The notes: generated by a model from the sequence alone, not told the origin. DNA of 64,000 nt from Nostoc calcicola FACHB-3891 (GCF_014697355.1 NZ_JACJRQ010000021.1:1-64000), one strand, 5' to 3'. Numbered from the stretch's first letter, positions 51,445 to 60,829 are shown. A program made the numbers and translations.

Positions 51445-52248
51445 CTAAAATTCAAAATCGTCTCGATCTTTTGCTTTGATCGAGGTTTCTTGTAATTCAA
51501 CCCAGTTTATTTCAGAGACACTTTGATTTAGCGATAAATGACCTTGCTGTAGGTGTAATAATCGAGTGCAAAACATCTGAGCTAGATCTAGTTGATGATT
51601 TACCATCAAAATGGTTGTTTGATGAGTCTGACTCAACTGAATTAAGACTTGTACTAGATGCAATGCTGTACCAGCATCCAGGGTAGAGGTTGGCTCGTCT
51701 AATAATAAAATTTTAGGCTGGATGAGTAAGGCACGAGCGATCGCTACTAATTGTCGTTGTCCCGCAGAAAGTTGCACCTCTGTTCGCCCTAGCCATTCAC
51801 TGGGAATGTGCAGTTGTTCTGTCCAATAACTGACTCGTTCCTGAATTGCTTGTTTGGACAAACCACGCAAAACCAAAGGATAAGCCAAAGCTTGCCCGAC
51901 TGTCATCCCCAATAGCTTTGATTCTTGCAATACAAGTGTCACCATCTGCCGTAACTGGATGACGGGAATTTGGCGATACTCTTGATTTTCTAGATAGATT
52001 TTGCCGCTGCTGGGTTCAATGAGGCGGTTTATGAGGCGTAGTAACGAAGTTTTACCAGCGCCTACTGCGCCTACAATGGCAATGCGTTCGCCGCAGGTGT
52101 TGGCGGAGCCATCGCCTTGGAACACCTCAAAGGAAATATCCTGCAATATGGGATATCCCTGCTGATTCCCTGAAGCTTGAGTTTTCAGCTTTGTAAACAG
52201 ATTAACTTGTTCTAGCCTGAGTATGGCTTTTGCTGTGACACTATTCAA
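51445..52248 (-). CDS. ABC transporter ATP-binding protein with small insert
   Basis: The 267-residue ATPase has Walker A GAVGAGKTS, the signature LSAGQRQLVAIARAL and Walker B ILLLDEPTSTLD. Substrate is unknown; the form resembles YbbL/FetA-like and phosphate-type ATPases. Just before Walker A about ten residues (GDGSANTCGE) are encoded by a GGCTCCGCCAACACCTGCGG repeat-type sequence, where relatives have none. The last residues (DRDDFEF) are also encoded by repeat DNA. TTG 52248 is the apparent start. Two membrane proteins lie upstream on the same strand. Confidence 0.82.
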   Translation of the reverse strand: MNSVTAKAILRLEQVNLFTKLKTQASGNQQGYPILQDISFEVFQGDGSANTCGERIAIVGAVGAGKTSLLRLINRLIEPSSGKIYLENQEYRQIPVIQLRQMVTLVLQESKLLGMTVGQALAYPLVLRGLSKQAIQERVSYWTEQLHIPSEWLGRTEVQLSAGQRQLVAIARALLIQPKILLLDEPTSTLDAGTALHLVQVLIQLSQTHQTTILMVNHQLDLAQMFCTRLLHLQQGHLSLNQSVSEINWVELQETSIKAKDRDDFEF

Positions 52249-52254
52249 GGGGAA

Positions 52255-52395
52255 TGGGGAGTAGGGAGTGGGGATATGGCTTCGCCAAGGTAAAAGGGGT
52301 AAAGATAGGGGAAAATATGAAAGGTAAAAGGGATGTATCTAGGGTTTATTCCCTTTCCTTTTTGCCCCTTTCCCTTTTCCCTACCCGAAGGGTTT
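52255..52395. repeat. AAAGGGGTAAAG/CCCTTTCCCTTTTCCC intergenic repeat
   Basis: AAGGTAAAAGGGGTAAAGAT and AAAGGTAAAAGGG on the left are matched by CCCTTTCCTTTTTGCCCCTTT on the right, folding around 52335. There is no coding frame. Confidence 0.65.
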
Positions 52396-52406
52396 TGCCC
52401 TATGCT

Positions 52407-52964
52407 CTATTTTATAGTTAAAGCTGTGGCGATCGCCCAACCATCGACCAACAGTAACAGCAATGTGAATCCTAGTAAAATCGCATACATCCAAGGTTGT
52501 GCTAAAGGACGAACATCTGTAGTGTCAATATTGGTCTTTGCTTGGACAATCTGCACCAAACGGGCAAATCCAGCTACACGCATCGGCAGTAGATAAGCTT
52601 TCCCATCTTGGCTGAGGAAATAATAAACTAGACCTCCTTGACCAGTACTGCGAGGTTTTAACTCTTTGATTTCTAACCAAGGTAAAAACCAGCCTTTACG
52701 AAAAAAGCGGGGCACCCAACGGGGATAAGTAACTTGAATTCCTTGTTCATCGACTAGGACTTGTTCGGTCAACACTGCGTACAAGGCAACTAAGCCGATG
52801 CTAATCCCTACCCACAATAATGCCGGGGGTACTGATGCGGCTGTTACCTGCGATAAAAAGGGTAATGGAACTGTGAGTGCTACGTATAGACTCAGCAGCG
52901 TTATCCGAATCAAAGGAGAAAGTTGAAAAACAGAAGCTGAGGTATTGGCTGAATTTGCTGTCAC
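52407..52964 (-). CDS. Conserved cyanobacterial membrane protein (PH-like)
   Basis: The 185-residue protein has four hydrophobic segments, two near 20-62 and two near 150-182. Between them is a cytoplasmic-type domain with VLVDEQGIQVTYPRWVP, WLEIKELKPRS and YLLPMRVAGF, which recalls bacterial PH domains. No function known. GTG 52964. It lies between the DUF4079 gene and the ABC ATPase on the same strand. Confidence 0.72.
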   Translation of the reverse strand: MTANSANTSASVFQLSPLIRITLLSLYVALTVPLPFLSQVTAASVPPALLWVGISIGLVALYAVLTEQVLVDEQGIQVTYPRWVPRFFRKGWFLPWLEIKELKPRSTGQGGLVYYFLSQDGKAYLLPMRVAGFARLVQIVQAKTNIDTTDVRPLAQPWMYAILLGFTLLLLLVDGWAIATALTIK

Positions 52965-53018
52965 GGCTCAATTACAATGCTTTTCTTCATTGTAGGATAG
53001 CTTTTCGTCCTACTTCGT

Positions 53019-53480
53019 CTAGGGTAAATACTTTTGGACGACACTCCAGCCAGTAACGGATACCCAAGCAAATCCTAGAAACAAAATAATATTGACGCTG
53101 ATGTGTAAAGGTCTAGCCCAAGGTCGTCTGGCATTAATTTGGGTTCCACTGAAAGCAGACAGTAAAACCAAGGCTACCACAATCAATCCAGCCAGCAAGT
53201 GTGACGAGTGTCCCAGAGAACCAAAGTGACCCAAAGTGCCAACAATGCCGATCGCCAGCAATAGTAGCACTAAACTTACCATGCTGATGCCCATGAGATA
53301 GTGGAGCGATCGCACTCCTCTATTTCCGCCCATAAATAACGGAATAAAAGGAAATTGCTGCGAAGTTCTCGCCCGAAACATACAAACGCCGGTGACTGCT
53401 AACATTAGGTATGCCAGCAAGGATAGCCCCATCGACCAGGCGGCCATTTTCCACAACCAAAGAAATGAAGGCAGATTCAT
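53019..53480 (-). CDS. DUF4079 family membrane protein
   Basis: The 153-residue protein has four hydrophobic segments and the DUF4079 pattern, with RSLHYLMGISMVSLVLLLL and HSSHLLAGLIVVALVLLSAF; conserved His residues in two helices could bind heme. ATG 53480 is preferred; an upstream in-frame ATG at 53516 lies in GGGCATTGG-type repeat DNA. Function unknown. Confidence 0.78.
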   Translation of the reverse strand: MNLPSFLWLWKMAAWSMGLSLLAYLMLAVTGVCMFRARTSQQFPFIPLFMGGNRGVRSLHYLMGISMVSLVLLLLAIGIVGTLGHFGSLGHSSHLLAGLIVVALVLLSAFSGTQINARRPWARPLHISVNIILFLGFAWVSVTGWSVVQKYLP

Positions 53481-53648
53481 AAGAATGATTGTAGATGAGA
53501 GTGGCGCATTGGGCATTGGCTAGAGGGGCAGGAGAGGCTCTTGAGGCAGGGGAAAAGGTTATGGTTCGGCAAGCTCACCAACCAGGGAAAAGAGAAAAGG
53601 AATAAATTTAACCTTTCCCCCTTACCCTTTTCCCTTTCCCCATTCCTA

Positions 53649-53691
53649 TGCCCAATGACCAATGACTAATGACTAATGACTAATGACTAAT
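53649..53691. repeat. Heptanucleotide repeat (AATGACT)5
   Basis: AATGACC and four AATGACT units precede the terminator of the DUF1830 gene. Confidence 0.8.
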
Positions 53692-53719
53692 AAAAAAAAG
53701 GCTGCTGAATTCAGCAACC
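53692..53719 (-). terminator. Terminator of the DUF1830 gene
   Basis: On the minus strand GGTTGCTG (53712-53719) pairs with CAGCAGCC (53700-53707) around AATT. TTTTTTTTATTAG follows. It is a strong rho-independent terminator. Confidence 0.85.
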
Positions 53720-53745
53720 CAGAAATTGAGCCAAATTGTTTTTTT

Positions 53746-54141
53746 TTAATCAATAGCTGCTAAACCAGCGATTTGTAAGGGTTTTATACTATCTCCGGTC
53801 TTTGTATTAAGTTGCTGCACCATTTTTGTGGTATCTATAGGTTCTTTTCCAAATGATGAGTCTGTATCTAACTCATAATTGCTAGAGTCATCGAGCATCA
53901 GGCGATCGCACGGAATCGTATCGGATAAAATTGCACTTGCCATCATACCCGTATGAATCTCAATTTGAGCTGTTCGCGGAGCTTCAAACACTAGGCGTTG
54001 CCCTGGAAAGACAACCCTTTCAAAATACCAATTGGGAATATTAGAGATGCGAGCTACCTGTATTTTGCTCGTGGCATTAATGTAGCAGCAGAGAATTTTC
54101 CCCGATTGCTCAGGTGGTAGAGGATCTAAAATTTGAGCCAT
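53746..54141 (-). CDS. DUF1830 family protein
   Basis: The 131-residue protein has the DUF1830 block (about 16-95): ILCCYINATSKIQVARISNI, NWYFERVVFPGQRLVFEA and EIHTG. This small cyanobacterial family has no assigned function. The tail beyond residue 95 is not conserved as far as I can tell. ATG 54141. Confidence 0.85.
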   Translation of the reverse strand: MAQILDPLPPEQSGKILCCYINATSKIQVARISNIPNWYFERVVFPGQRLVFEAPRTAQIEIHTGMMASAILSDTIPCDRLMLDDSSNYELDTDSSFGKEPIDTTKMVQQLNTKTGDSIKPLQIAGLAAID

Positions 54142-54720
54142 AACTGCTGAGGAGCTTTACGCCACAATTTTACATTACACTACCCAAGCCTAGCACCGAC
54201 TGATCCCCAGTTGCTGTAACTGTGAATACCAACTGAATATTTGTAGATTATTTCTATCTAAAGAAATACTTATGGTTATGAAAATTTTGTAATTATTTAT
54301 GCTTTTTTTGCAATTATACACTATATGTAAAAGTTTTAGATATTTTTACCCAGTATAAAAACTTTAATTTTCTTAAGACAGATATATACGACATTAATCT
54401 GAGATGATCCCTTTGCTTTTCACTTTGCGAACAAGTCAGTTTTGCTGTTCGATCCATCCCAAGATTAATACGCCCAAATGGTCGCTTAATGAATAAACTC
54501 AATGTTATCGTAAAGCTATATGAAAAATATCTTCATAAACCTCACTCAATGACATGTATTTAGTCTGAAAAGTAACTTTATTGATTCCTAGAATTGGGAA
54601 TAAAAAGTTAACACATATCAATAATCAGCTTTAATGTCAAGCGAGGTTGCGATCGATAAAAGCAACCAAAACACCCCTTAAAACTGAAATTTTTCTCGCT
54701 TTCCCCCCAGAATTGGCAAG
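54142..54720. other. Long divergent intergenic region
   Basis: This 579-bp AT-rich gap lies between two divergent genes. A short minus-strand frame at 54314-54502 has no family features. No repeat or hairpin stands out. Promoters for both flanking genes must lie here but cannot be placed with confidence. Confidence 0.35.
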
Positions 54721-56313
54721 ATGGCAGTCAAAACACCCATGACGGAAAATCGAATTCTTTACGTTCGCCTTCCCTGTAACCCCATCTTTCCCATTGGGGT
54801 TGTCTACCTGAGCGATCGCGTCCACAAGCAATTTCCCAACATAGAACAGCGTATCTTTGATTTGGGAACAGTACCACCTTTAGACTACACCTCGGCTTTG
54901 GATCGGTGTATAGATGAATTTAAACCTACACTACTAGTATTTTCTTGGCGGGATATTCAAATTTATGCTCCAGTTGGCGGACGTGGTGGTAACCCGCTAC
55001 AAAATGCCTTTGAATTTTACTACGCCAAGAATCCTCTATTAAAACTACGCGGGGCATTGGGCGGTTTGCGAATCTTCATCGCTTACTATGTAGAATTGTG
55101 GCGTAACCAAGGCTTGATCGAGCGCGGTTTAAAGCGTGCCCAAAAATATCATTCTCATGCCCGTACAGTTGTGGGTGGCGGTGCAGTCAGTGTATTTTAC
55201 GAACAGTTGGGTAAAAGCTTACCCCAAGGAACAATTATTTCTGTGGGTGAAGGGGAAACTCTGCTGGAAAAACTTTTAAGCGGCCAAGAGTTTCGAGATG
55301 AGCGTTGTTATGTTGTGGGAGAATCTCAACCACGAAAACGCCTAATTCACGAACAACCCACACCCATAGAAAAAACAGCTTGCAACTACGACTATATCGA
55401 AAGTATCTGGCCGGAGTTTAACTATTATCTGCAAGAGGAAGACTTTTATATAGGCGTACAAACGAAGCGTGGTTGTCCTCACAACTGTTGCTATTGCGTT
55501 TATACGGTTGTCGAAGGTAAACAAGTACGCATCAATCCAGCAGATGAAGTAGTTGCCGAGATTCGCCAATTATACAATCGCGGCATTCGCAACTTCTGGT
55601 TTACCGATGCCCAATTCATCCCCGCACGCAAATTTATTGACGATGCCATAGAACTCTTGCAAAAAATCGTCGATTCTGGTATGACAGACATCCACTGGGC
55701 AGCTTACATTCGAGCCGACAATTTGACACCTCAATTGTGTGACTTGATGGCCAAAACAGGGATGAACTACTTTGAAATTGGCATTACCAGCGGTTCTCAA
55801 GAACTCGTGCGGAAAATGCGGATGGGGTACAACCTCCGAACCGTCTTACAAAACTGTCGTGACTTAAAAGCCGCTGGTTTCAACGACTTGGTTTCCGTCA
55901 ACTACTCCTTTAACGTCATTGACGAACGTCCCGAAACCATCCGCCAAACCATCGCCTACCACCGAGAACTAGAGCGAATTTTTGGTGCTGATAAAGTCGA
56001 ACCCGCCATTTTCTTTATTGGACTGCAACCCCATACTCATTTAGAAGAATACGCCTTCAAAGAAGGCATCCTCAAACCAGGGTATAATCCAATGAGCCTG
56101 ATGCCGTGGACAGCCAAAAAACTGCTTTGGAACCCCGAACCCCTTGGTTCATTCTTTGGAGAAGTCTGTTTACAAGCTTGGCAACAAAATCCCAACGACT
56201 TCGGCCGTGAAGTTATGAATATTTTAGAAGAAAAACTCGGTTGTGCCGACTTAGAAGCAGCACTTTCTTCACCAATAGAGAAGAAAGAAAAACAGCTAGC
56301 AGGTGTATCCTAA
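54721..56313 (+). CDS. B12-binding-type radical SAM protein
   Basis: The 530-residue protein has an N-terminal cobalamin-binding-like Rossmann region (about 10-190) without a clear DxHxxG. A radical SAM core follows with CxxxCxxC as RGCPHNCCYC (near 253), then IRNFWFTDAQFI and EIGITSGSQELV. Close relatives in cyanobacteria are named photosystem II high-light acclimation radical SAM proteins; I recall this name but cannot check it. The reaction is unknown. ATG 54721, with a second ATG at 54739. Confidence 0.82.
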   Translation: MAVKTPMTENRILYVRLPCNPIFPIGVVYLSDRVHKQFPNIEQRIFDLGTVPPLDYTSALDRCIDEFKPTLLVFSWRDIQIYAPVGGRGGNPLQNAFEFYYAKNPLLKLRGALGGLRIFIAYYVELWRNQGLIERGLKRAQKYHSHARTVVGGGAVSVFYEQLGKSLPQGTIISVGEGETLLEKLLSGQEFRDERCYVVGESQPRKRLIHEQPTPIEKTACNYDYIESIWPEFNYYLQEEDFYIGVQTKRGCPHNCCYCVYTVVEGKQVRINPADEVVAEIRQLYNRGIRNFWFTDAQFIPARKFIDDAIELLQKIVDSGMTDIHWAAYIRADNLTPQLCDLMAKTGMNYFEIGITSGSQELVRKMRMGYNLRTVLQNCRDLKAAGFNDLVSVNYSFNVIDERPETIRQTIAYHRELERIFGADKVEPAIFFIGLQPHTHLEEYAFKEGILKPGYNPMSLMPWTAKKLLWNPEPLGSFFGEVCLQAWQQNPNDFGREVMNILEEKLGCADLEAALSSPIEKKEKQLAGVS

Positions 56314-56412
56314 AATACATAAGAGAATGTGGGGATATTCAGAATTTTGAATTTCTCCCCCCCCTCTCTTCCTCAGCGCCTCTGCGGTTCGTTTTCATAA
56401 AATCCCAAACTC

Positions 56413-57801
56413 ATGTTAGAAGGTTCAATCCTACAACAGCTAGAAATAGCTCATCGCCACAGCACCAGGCCAATTCGATTCGGGGTGTACTACAAAAATA
56501 CCTTAGTATCCCTCTGCCATGCCCTGGAAGACCATATTTTAGCAGACAACGATAAACCTTTAGTCATCACAGCCTTCCAACAGGGTAAATGGTATCTGCA
56601 AGAAGCCGAACGATATGCAGACATCGCCCAACGCAGCCGCGAAATTACTATCATGGCTGCGCCTGACGCTGGCTTTGCCGAACATCCTACAAGCCTTTTA
56701 CCCAATGTAGACTTAGTAGCATTAGATCCAGCCGATCCAGTAGCGCAAGAGTGGCACTTGATTATTTTGTCACCGAATTACACAGCAATGGTAATTTGTC
56801 AAGAACTATCGGCGGCTGATTACGGCAGCAGTGGAATACCGGCATCAGACTTAGAGCGCAAATTTTACGGCTTGTGGACATTTGAGCCAGAATTAGTGCA
56901 AGAGACAGCAGAAATAGCGATCGCTCACATCAAAAAATATAACCCAGAACTAGGAAATCAACTGATTGCTCATAAACAGGCGATCGTACCATCCACAGCC
57001 AGATTAGAAAATTTGGGTGCAGTTGTCTCCCGTGTAGTGGATTATCTCCAAACTGGGCAAGACAGTTTATCTATCCCCACAGCCCTCCAGCAACAAACCC
57101 TAGATCGGAACTTGGTTTCTAACGAAATCCAGGCATTTTTGCGGATGGCGCAACTGCTGGACATAGCAGATGTCAACAATCCAATGGCAGCTGCGGAAGT
57201 AGTAGGACTTGCCGAGGCGATCGCTCAGCTTTTGGATCTTCCTGCATGGCAGATTAAAAGATTGCGCCTAGCAGCTTTGTTGCATCGCATAGATCCATTA
57301 CAAAAAGCAGAAAGCGTTCTCACTTCTGATATAATAGCCAGTCAGGATCGAGAAGAAGCCCCCAGTTGTCCTTTAATACCAGGGGCACAGGTATTGCGAA
57401 CCATGCCACGACTGCGAGCAGTTGCCCAAATTATTACTCACCAAACCGAGTGGTGGAATGGCACAGGCGAACCAGCAGGTTTAGCTGGAGATGAAATTCC
57501 CCTAGAGTCGAGAATTTTGGCATTATTGGCAGACTTTCAATGGCGAGTAAATCAGCGAAAGTCCTCAAATCAGAATCGCCAAGAGATATTTACTCAAGCT
57601 TTAGATGAGTGCAGACAGCAACAATCAACCCGCTTTGACCCTAAACTTATAGATACCCTAGCTTTATTGGTTATGGGTTTACAACAGGGACTCGACTTGC
57701 CCATAATGACACCCAAAGTCAGCAGCGGCGTTTGGCTACTTGATTCCCAGTGGGATAGCCACAGCAAGACAAGTGAGGAGATTGGTACTTACTACAAATG
57801 A
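56413..57801 (+). CDS. DICT sensory domain fused to a degenerate HD-GYP domain
   Basis: In this 462-residue protein the first 130 residues match the DICT domain (SRP-type start MLEGSILQQLEIAHRHSTRP, then VITAFQQGKWYL), linked to light or redox signalling. The second half aligns with HD-GYP phosphodiesterases. However, the HD pair reads LLHRID (291-294) and GYP reads GTGEPAG (350-356), so metal and c-di-GMP binding are doubtful. It overlaps the next gene by 4 nt (ATGA). A sensing or scaffold role is more likely than catalysis. Confidence 0.82.
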   Translation: MLEGSILQQLEIAHRHSTRPIRFGVYYKNTLVSLCHALEDHILADNDKPLVITAFQQGKWYLQEAERYADIAQRSREITIMAAPDAGFAEHPTSLLPNVDLVALDPADPVAQEWHLIILSPNYTAMVICQELSAADYGSSGIPASDLERKFYGLWTFEPELVQETAEIAIAHIKKYNPELGNQLIAHKQAIVPSTARLENLGAVVSRVVDYLQTGQDSLSIPTALQQQTLDRNLVSNEIQAFLRMAQLLDIADVNNPMAAAEVVGLAEAIAQLLDLPAWQIKRLRLAALLHRIDPLQKAESVLTSDIIASQDREEAPSCPLIPGAQVLRTMPRLRAVAQIITHQTEWWNGTGEPAGLAGDEIPLESRILALLADFQWRVNQRKSSNQNRQEIFTQALDECRQQQSTRFDPKLIDTLALLVMGLQQGLDLPIMTPKVSSGVWLLDSQWDSHSKTSEEIGTYYK

Positions 57802-58436
57802 ATATTGAAGCTATCAAATTAGGAAAACTCAAACAACTTCCAGGGGCAAATTTAGAAGACGAGGAACTTTCTCGACTCGATTTAAACCGAATTAATCTTG
57901 CTGGTGCCACCCTTGTGGGTGTTAACTTCGCAGCTTCCAAACTTGAAGGTGGGCATTTAGAAGGGGCGAATTTAATGGGGGCGAACCTCCAAGGAACCGA
58001 CTTGCGGGCGAACCTTATGGGAGCAAACCTCATGCAAGCAGATTTAACTGGTGCTGACTTGCGGGGTAGCAATCTGCGGGGTGCTAATTTGATGGGAGCC
58101 AGACTCAGCGATGTATCCTTGGCGGGTGCTTTCATCAGCGGTGCCAATTTGATGAATGTGAACTTGCAAGGTGTGGACTTGCGCGGTGCTGACTTGCGTG
58201 GTGCAAACCTAACTGGGGCAAATCTCAAAGGTGCAGACTTGAGTCGTGCTGATTTGCAAGGGGCATTATTGAGTGAAGCAAACCTAGAAGAAGCTGACTT
58301 GCGGGGCGCGAATTTGGCAGGGGCGAATTTTTCTGGGGCGAATTTACTCTGTGCAGAGTTAGAAGGCGCAAATTTAAGCGGTGTTAATTTGGATAAAGCG
58401 TGTGTTGTGGGTACAGTTGTGGAGGCTGCGTTTTGA
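57798..58436 (+). CDS. Pentapeptide repeat protein
   Basis: The 212-residue protein is nearly all A(D/N)LxG pentapeptides from residue 17 to 205, about 36 units, predicted to form a right-handed quadrilateral beta helix. No transmembrane segment is present, unlike HglK. Its start overlaps the stop of the DICT/HD-GYP gene (ATGA), so both are made together and may interact. Function unknown; DNA-gyrase mimicry is known for some family members but is not implied here. Confidence 0.9.
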   Translation: MNIEAIKLGKLKQLPGANLEDEELSRLDLNRINLAGATLVGVNFAASKLEGGHLEGANLMGANLQGTDLRANLMGANLMQADLTGADLRGSNLRGANLMGARLSDVSLAGAFISGANLMNVNLQGVDLRGADLRGANLTGANLKGADLSRADLQGALLSEANLEEADLRGANLAGANFSGANLLCAELEGANLSGVNLDKACVVGTVVEAAF

Positions 58437-58611
58437 ATAGGAGTTAATTTATACAACTTGTGATGAATAATCTATTGATGCTATCTGCTAAATACTAAAC
58501 CACCCCAATGTATACTCTCAAAGTAGTCAATTTTCTACGCTTAGACCAGGTACGCGCCCGAATTCACGGTATCTTTACTACTTTGTAACCACAGCAATTA
58601 AGCATTAATGA

Positions 58612-58713
58612 GCGATCGCTAATTTACAAAAAGCTGCTAGTTTCTATCTAGAACAAGGTGATGTAGAAAAATATCAAAAAGTGCTGCAATTAATTAGACA
58701 ATTTCAACGCTAA
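58612..58713 (+). pseudogene. 3' remnant of a TPR gene
   Basis: The frame following a TGA at 58609 reads AIANLQKAASFYLEQGD then VEKYQKVLQLIRQFQR and stops at 58711. This is the usual C-terminal end of cyanobacterial TPR proteins. No start or upstream repeats are present, so it is a fragment. Confidence 0.5.
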
Positions 58714-58755
58714 TTTTGGCATAGAGCATTAACACTTTTTTAGTCAGGCGATCGC

Positions 58756-59331
58756 TTAATTTAGAATCTGTGCCAAATCCAGCACAAACCCAGGTAGCAC
58801 ATCTTCTCCTGACAAACTAGTGGGGGATTGTAAAACCTCGACATCTTTACCTGGGCGGTAAATTTCGACTCGCTGGTTTTGGGGGTCAATCAGCCAACCT
58901 AGACGTACACCGTTATCAATGTACTCTTGCATTTTTTGTTGCACAGTCTTCAAGCTATCGCTAGCAGAGCGTAATTCTACGGCAAAATCAGGAGCCATTG
59001 GTAAAAACTTCGCCGGATCTGGGTTGAGGGCTGCTAATCTTTTCCGACTTACCCAAGATGCATCAGGCGATCTGTTCGCACCATTGGGAAGCTTAAAACC
59101 CGTTGAAGAATCAAAAGCTAGTCCTGTACCATCAACATCAGTCCAGTTACCTAAACGCTGTGTCAGTTTACTATTGCGATTTCCGCTTTCCCATCCAGTT
59201 GGCGGCATAATAATCAGTTCTCCCTCTGCTGTGCGCTCAAGGCGGAGGTCACGATTATTCTGGCAGAGTTGGAAGAACTGGTCATCTGTTAGCTCAATGG
59301 TCGGACTTAAGTTGAGAATTAGGGCAGTCAT
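58756..59331 (-). CDS. Uma2 family (DUF820) putative endonuclease
   Basis: The 191-residue protein of the PD-(D/E)XK-like Uma2 family has ELTDDQFFQLCQNNRDLRLE at the N-terminus. The core PDFAVELRSASDSLKTVQQK carries the D..E pair, and LGWLIDPQNQRVEIYRPG follows. These proteins are highly multiplied in cyanobacteria and their biological role is unsettled. ATG 59331. A relic of another copy is at 19172. Confidence 0.9.
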   Translation of the reverse strand: MTALILNLSPTIELTDDQFFQLCQNNRDLRLERTAEGELIIMPPTGWESGNRNSKLTQRLGNWTDVDGTGLAFDSSTGFKLPNGANRSPDASWVSRKRLAALNPDPAKFLPMAPDFAVELRSASDSLKTVQQKMQEYIDNGVRLGWLIDPQNQRVEIYRPGKDVEVLQSPTSLSGEDVLPGFVLDLAQILN

Positions 59332-59533
59332 AATTGCTTCTCAAGCTTGATAAATGTAGTTTAGCATTTGCCGTTGTAGTCCCTTTGAAATTCAAATATT
59401 CTTTGTGCTTGCTGCTGTTCAGCTATAATTGATTCAAATTTTCCAAAAACAGAAATAATTACAGAATCCGTAACAAATTTTGAATCAGTAACATCATCAT
59501 CTAATTTGCTCGCTATGAACGAGGTGCATAAGC

Positions 59534-59749
59534 ATGGATATAGACAGACAAACTCTTCTAGATGGAGAGGAATTACTGCTTAGTAAAGCAAGCAATGCTG
59601 TTATAAAGATTAGTGATTACGGATTGAAACGACTTTCATACGATCGACTGAAGGCAACGCTCATATTGTTAGACAGGCGATCGCCGCGATTGCCCCCATA
59701 TCAACAACGCCAATATACTCATCAACAACACCCCCATCACTCCTTGTAA
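59534..59749 (+). pseudogene. Possible truncated small gene
   Basis: The 71-residue frame has a good ribosome binding site (GAGGTG before ATG 59534). It begins with a plausible sequence (QTLLDGEELLLSKASNAVI, DYGLKRLSYDRLK). After a HIP1 site at 59678 it runs antisense into the CPBP gene and turns low-complexity (HQQHPHHS). It may be a gene start cut off by rearrangement. Family not recognised. Confidence 0.35.
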
Positions 59750-60499
59750 AGGATTATTATTCACCCCAGTCACCCAATCAGGAACTTGACCAGAATATTT
59801 GACTAATTTCCCCACATTAATAATGTAGTAACCCCAAACTAAACCACCATGCAAACCAATTGGAAAACCTAAGCGTCCCCTGTGCCAGCGCTTTCCCCAT
59901 ACCTGCGTTAATCCCAACAATACTAAAGCTGGAAATTGCGGTAATGTGTGAATAATTGCTGCCAACGGTTTAATAAAGTGCAAAGTTGCAAATGTAATTG
60001 CATCCGTCCACAATGCTACACGCGGACTATAATCTCGTTGTAATTCATCTAGCAACCAACCTCGGAATAACAATTCCTCAGCAAAGCCAACACCCAAGCC
60101 GACAACTAAACCCTCTAAAATCACTTTCACCAAGAAAACTTTTGGTTGTTGCCACACCAACCAACCCAACAAACCCTGTACCCCAAAAAGTATCAAAGTA
60201 TTAATTATCCCCATAGCCAAACCACGCATTAAATCCACACCGTTTTGCCGTGTGAATTCTAAGCCATAATGCCGCAGAATTTGGGGCTGGTGATAGACAC
60301 GCTTACCCCAGAGCCTCAAGAGAATAATAAACAATGCATATAACAATACCATTGTCAATATACTTACTAAATTTGAATCATTCACTAGTAAGTAAATTGG
60401 TGCAGCTAAGGGTAACCATAGCAGCAATAAAATTCCAATAAAATAACCCAGCCTAATAGGGGCAGGGCGTTCGGCTAAACGGACAAGGTTTTTTTTCAT
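59669..60499 (-). CDS. CPBP family intramembrane metalloprotease
   Basis: The 276-residue polytopic protein has the CPBP (CAAX protease/Rce1-like) motifs: EELLFRGWLLDEL (EExxxR), a conserved FxxxH-type ATLHFIKPLA, and a last His/Asn segment HGGLVWGYYIINVG. It probably cleaves membrane substrates, unknown here. ATG 60499 is preferred; an in-frame ATG at 60544 lies in AATGACC repeat DNA. It follows clpS by 48 nt, so the two may be co-transcribed. Confidence 0.87.
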   Translation of the reverse strand: MKKNLVRLAERPAPIRLGYFIGILLLLWLPLAAPIYLLVNDSNLVSILTMVLLYALFIILLRLWGKRVYHQPQILRHYGLEFTRQNGVDLMRGLAMGIINTLILFGVQGLLGWLVWQQPKVFLVKVILEGLVVGLGVGFAEELLFRGWLLDELQRDYSPRVALWTDAITFATLHFIKPLAAIIHTLPQFPALVLLGLTQVWGKRWHRGRLGFPIGLHGGLVWGYYIINVGKLVKYSGQVPDWVTGVNNNPLQGVMGVLLMSILALLIWGQSRRSPV

Positions 60500-60526
60500 A
60501 CCAATTAAGTCACCGATCGCAATTGA

Positions 60527-60547
60527 CCAATGACCAATGACCAATGA
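60527..60547. repeat. Heptanucleotide repeat (AATGACC)3
   Basis: Three AATGACC/AATGACT units lie between clpS and the CPBP gene and reach the clpS stop codon. Confidence 0.7.
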
Positions 60548-60829
60548 CTATTCATCAGGTTCAATCGTGCTGCTCAAACCGTGACTTTTCAATGTTTCGC
60601 AATAGAACTCAGCATGTTCCTGAGCGCAAGTAATGACTAAAGCCATTCCATTAGTATGGGCTTCCATCATGATGCTAACAGCCTGGGGTTGGGTAAGGCT
60701 CGGCACAGTAGTTATTAGTACTTGTACCACGTACTCCATAGGGTTGTAGTCGTCGTTATGGAGCAAAACGCGATAGCGAGGCGCGAGCTTGCGGGACGTA
60801 GAACGCTTTTCAATGGTTTCAACTGACAC
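60548..60829 (-). CDS. clpS: ClpS protease adaptor
   Basis: The 93-residue ClpS binds ClpC/ClpA and delivers N-degron substrates. YRVLLHNDDYNPMEYVVQVL is the conserved core with the Asn-Asp-Asp and Met that form the N-degron pocket, and ALVITCAQEHAEFYCETL follows. Cyanobacteria often have two ClpS proteins; this has the canonical pocket. GTG 60829. Confidence 0.95.
   Translation of the reverse strand: MSVETIEKRSTSRKLAPRYRVLLHNDDYNPMEYVVQVLITTVPSLTQPQAVSIMMEAHTNGMALVITCAQEHAEFYCETLKSHGLSSTIEPDE

Noticed and set aside
54314..54502. 62-codon minus-strand frame in the 54142-54720 gap
   Set aside because: No ribosome binding site, no recognisable pattern and no neighbour link.
57719..58456. Long minus-strand frame (245 codons) opposite the pentapeptide gene
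   Set aside because: It is the mirror of the pentapeptide repeat: its KFAPxKSAP pattern follows from the repeated codons on the + strand. The pentapeptide protein is the real product.
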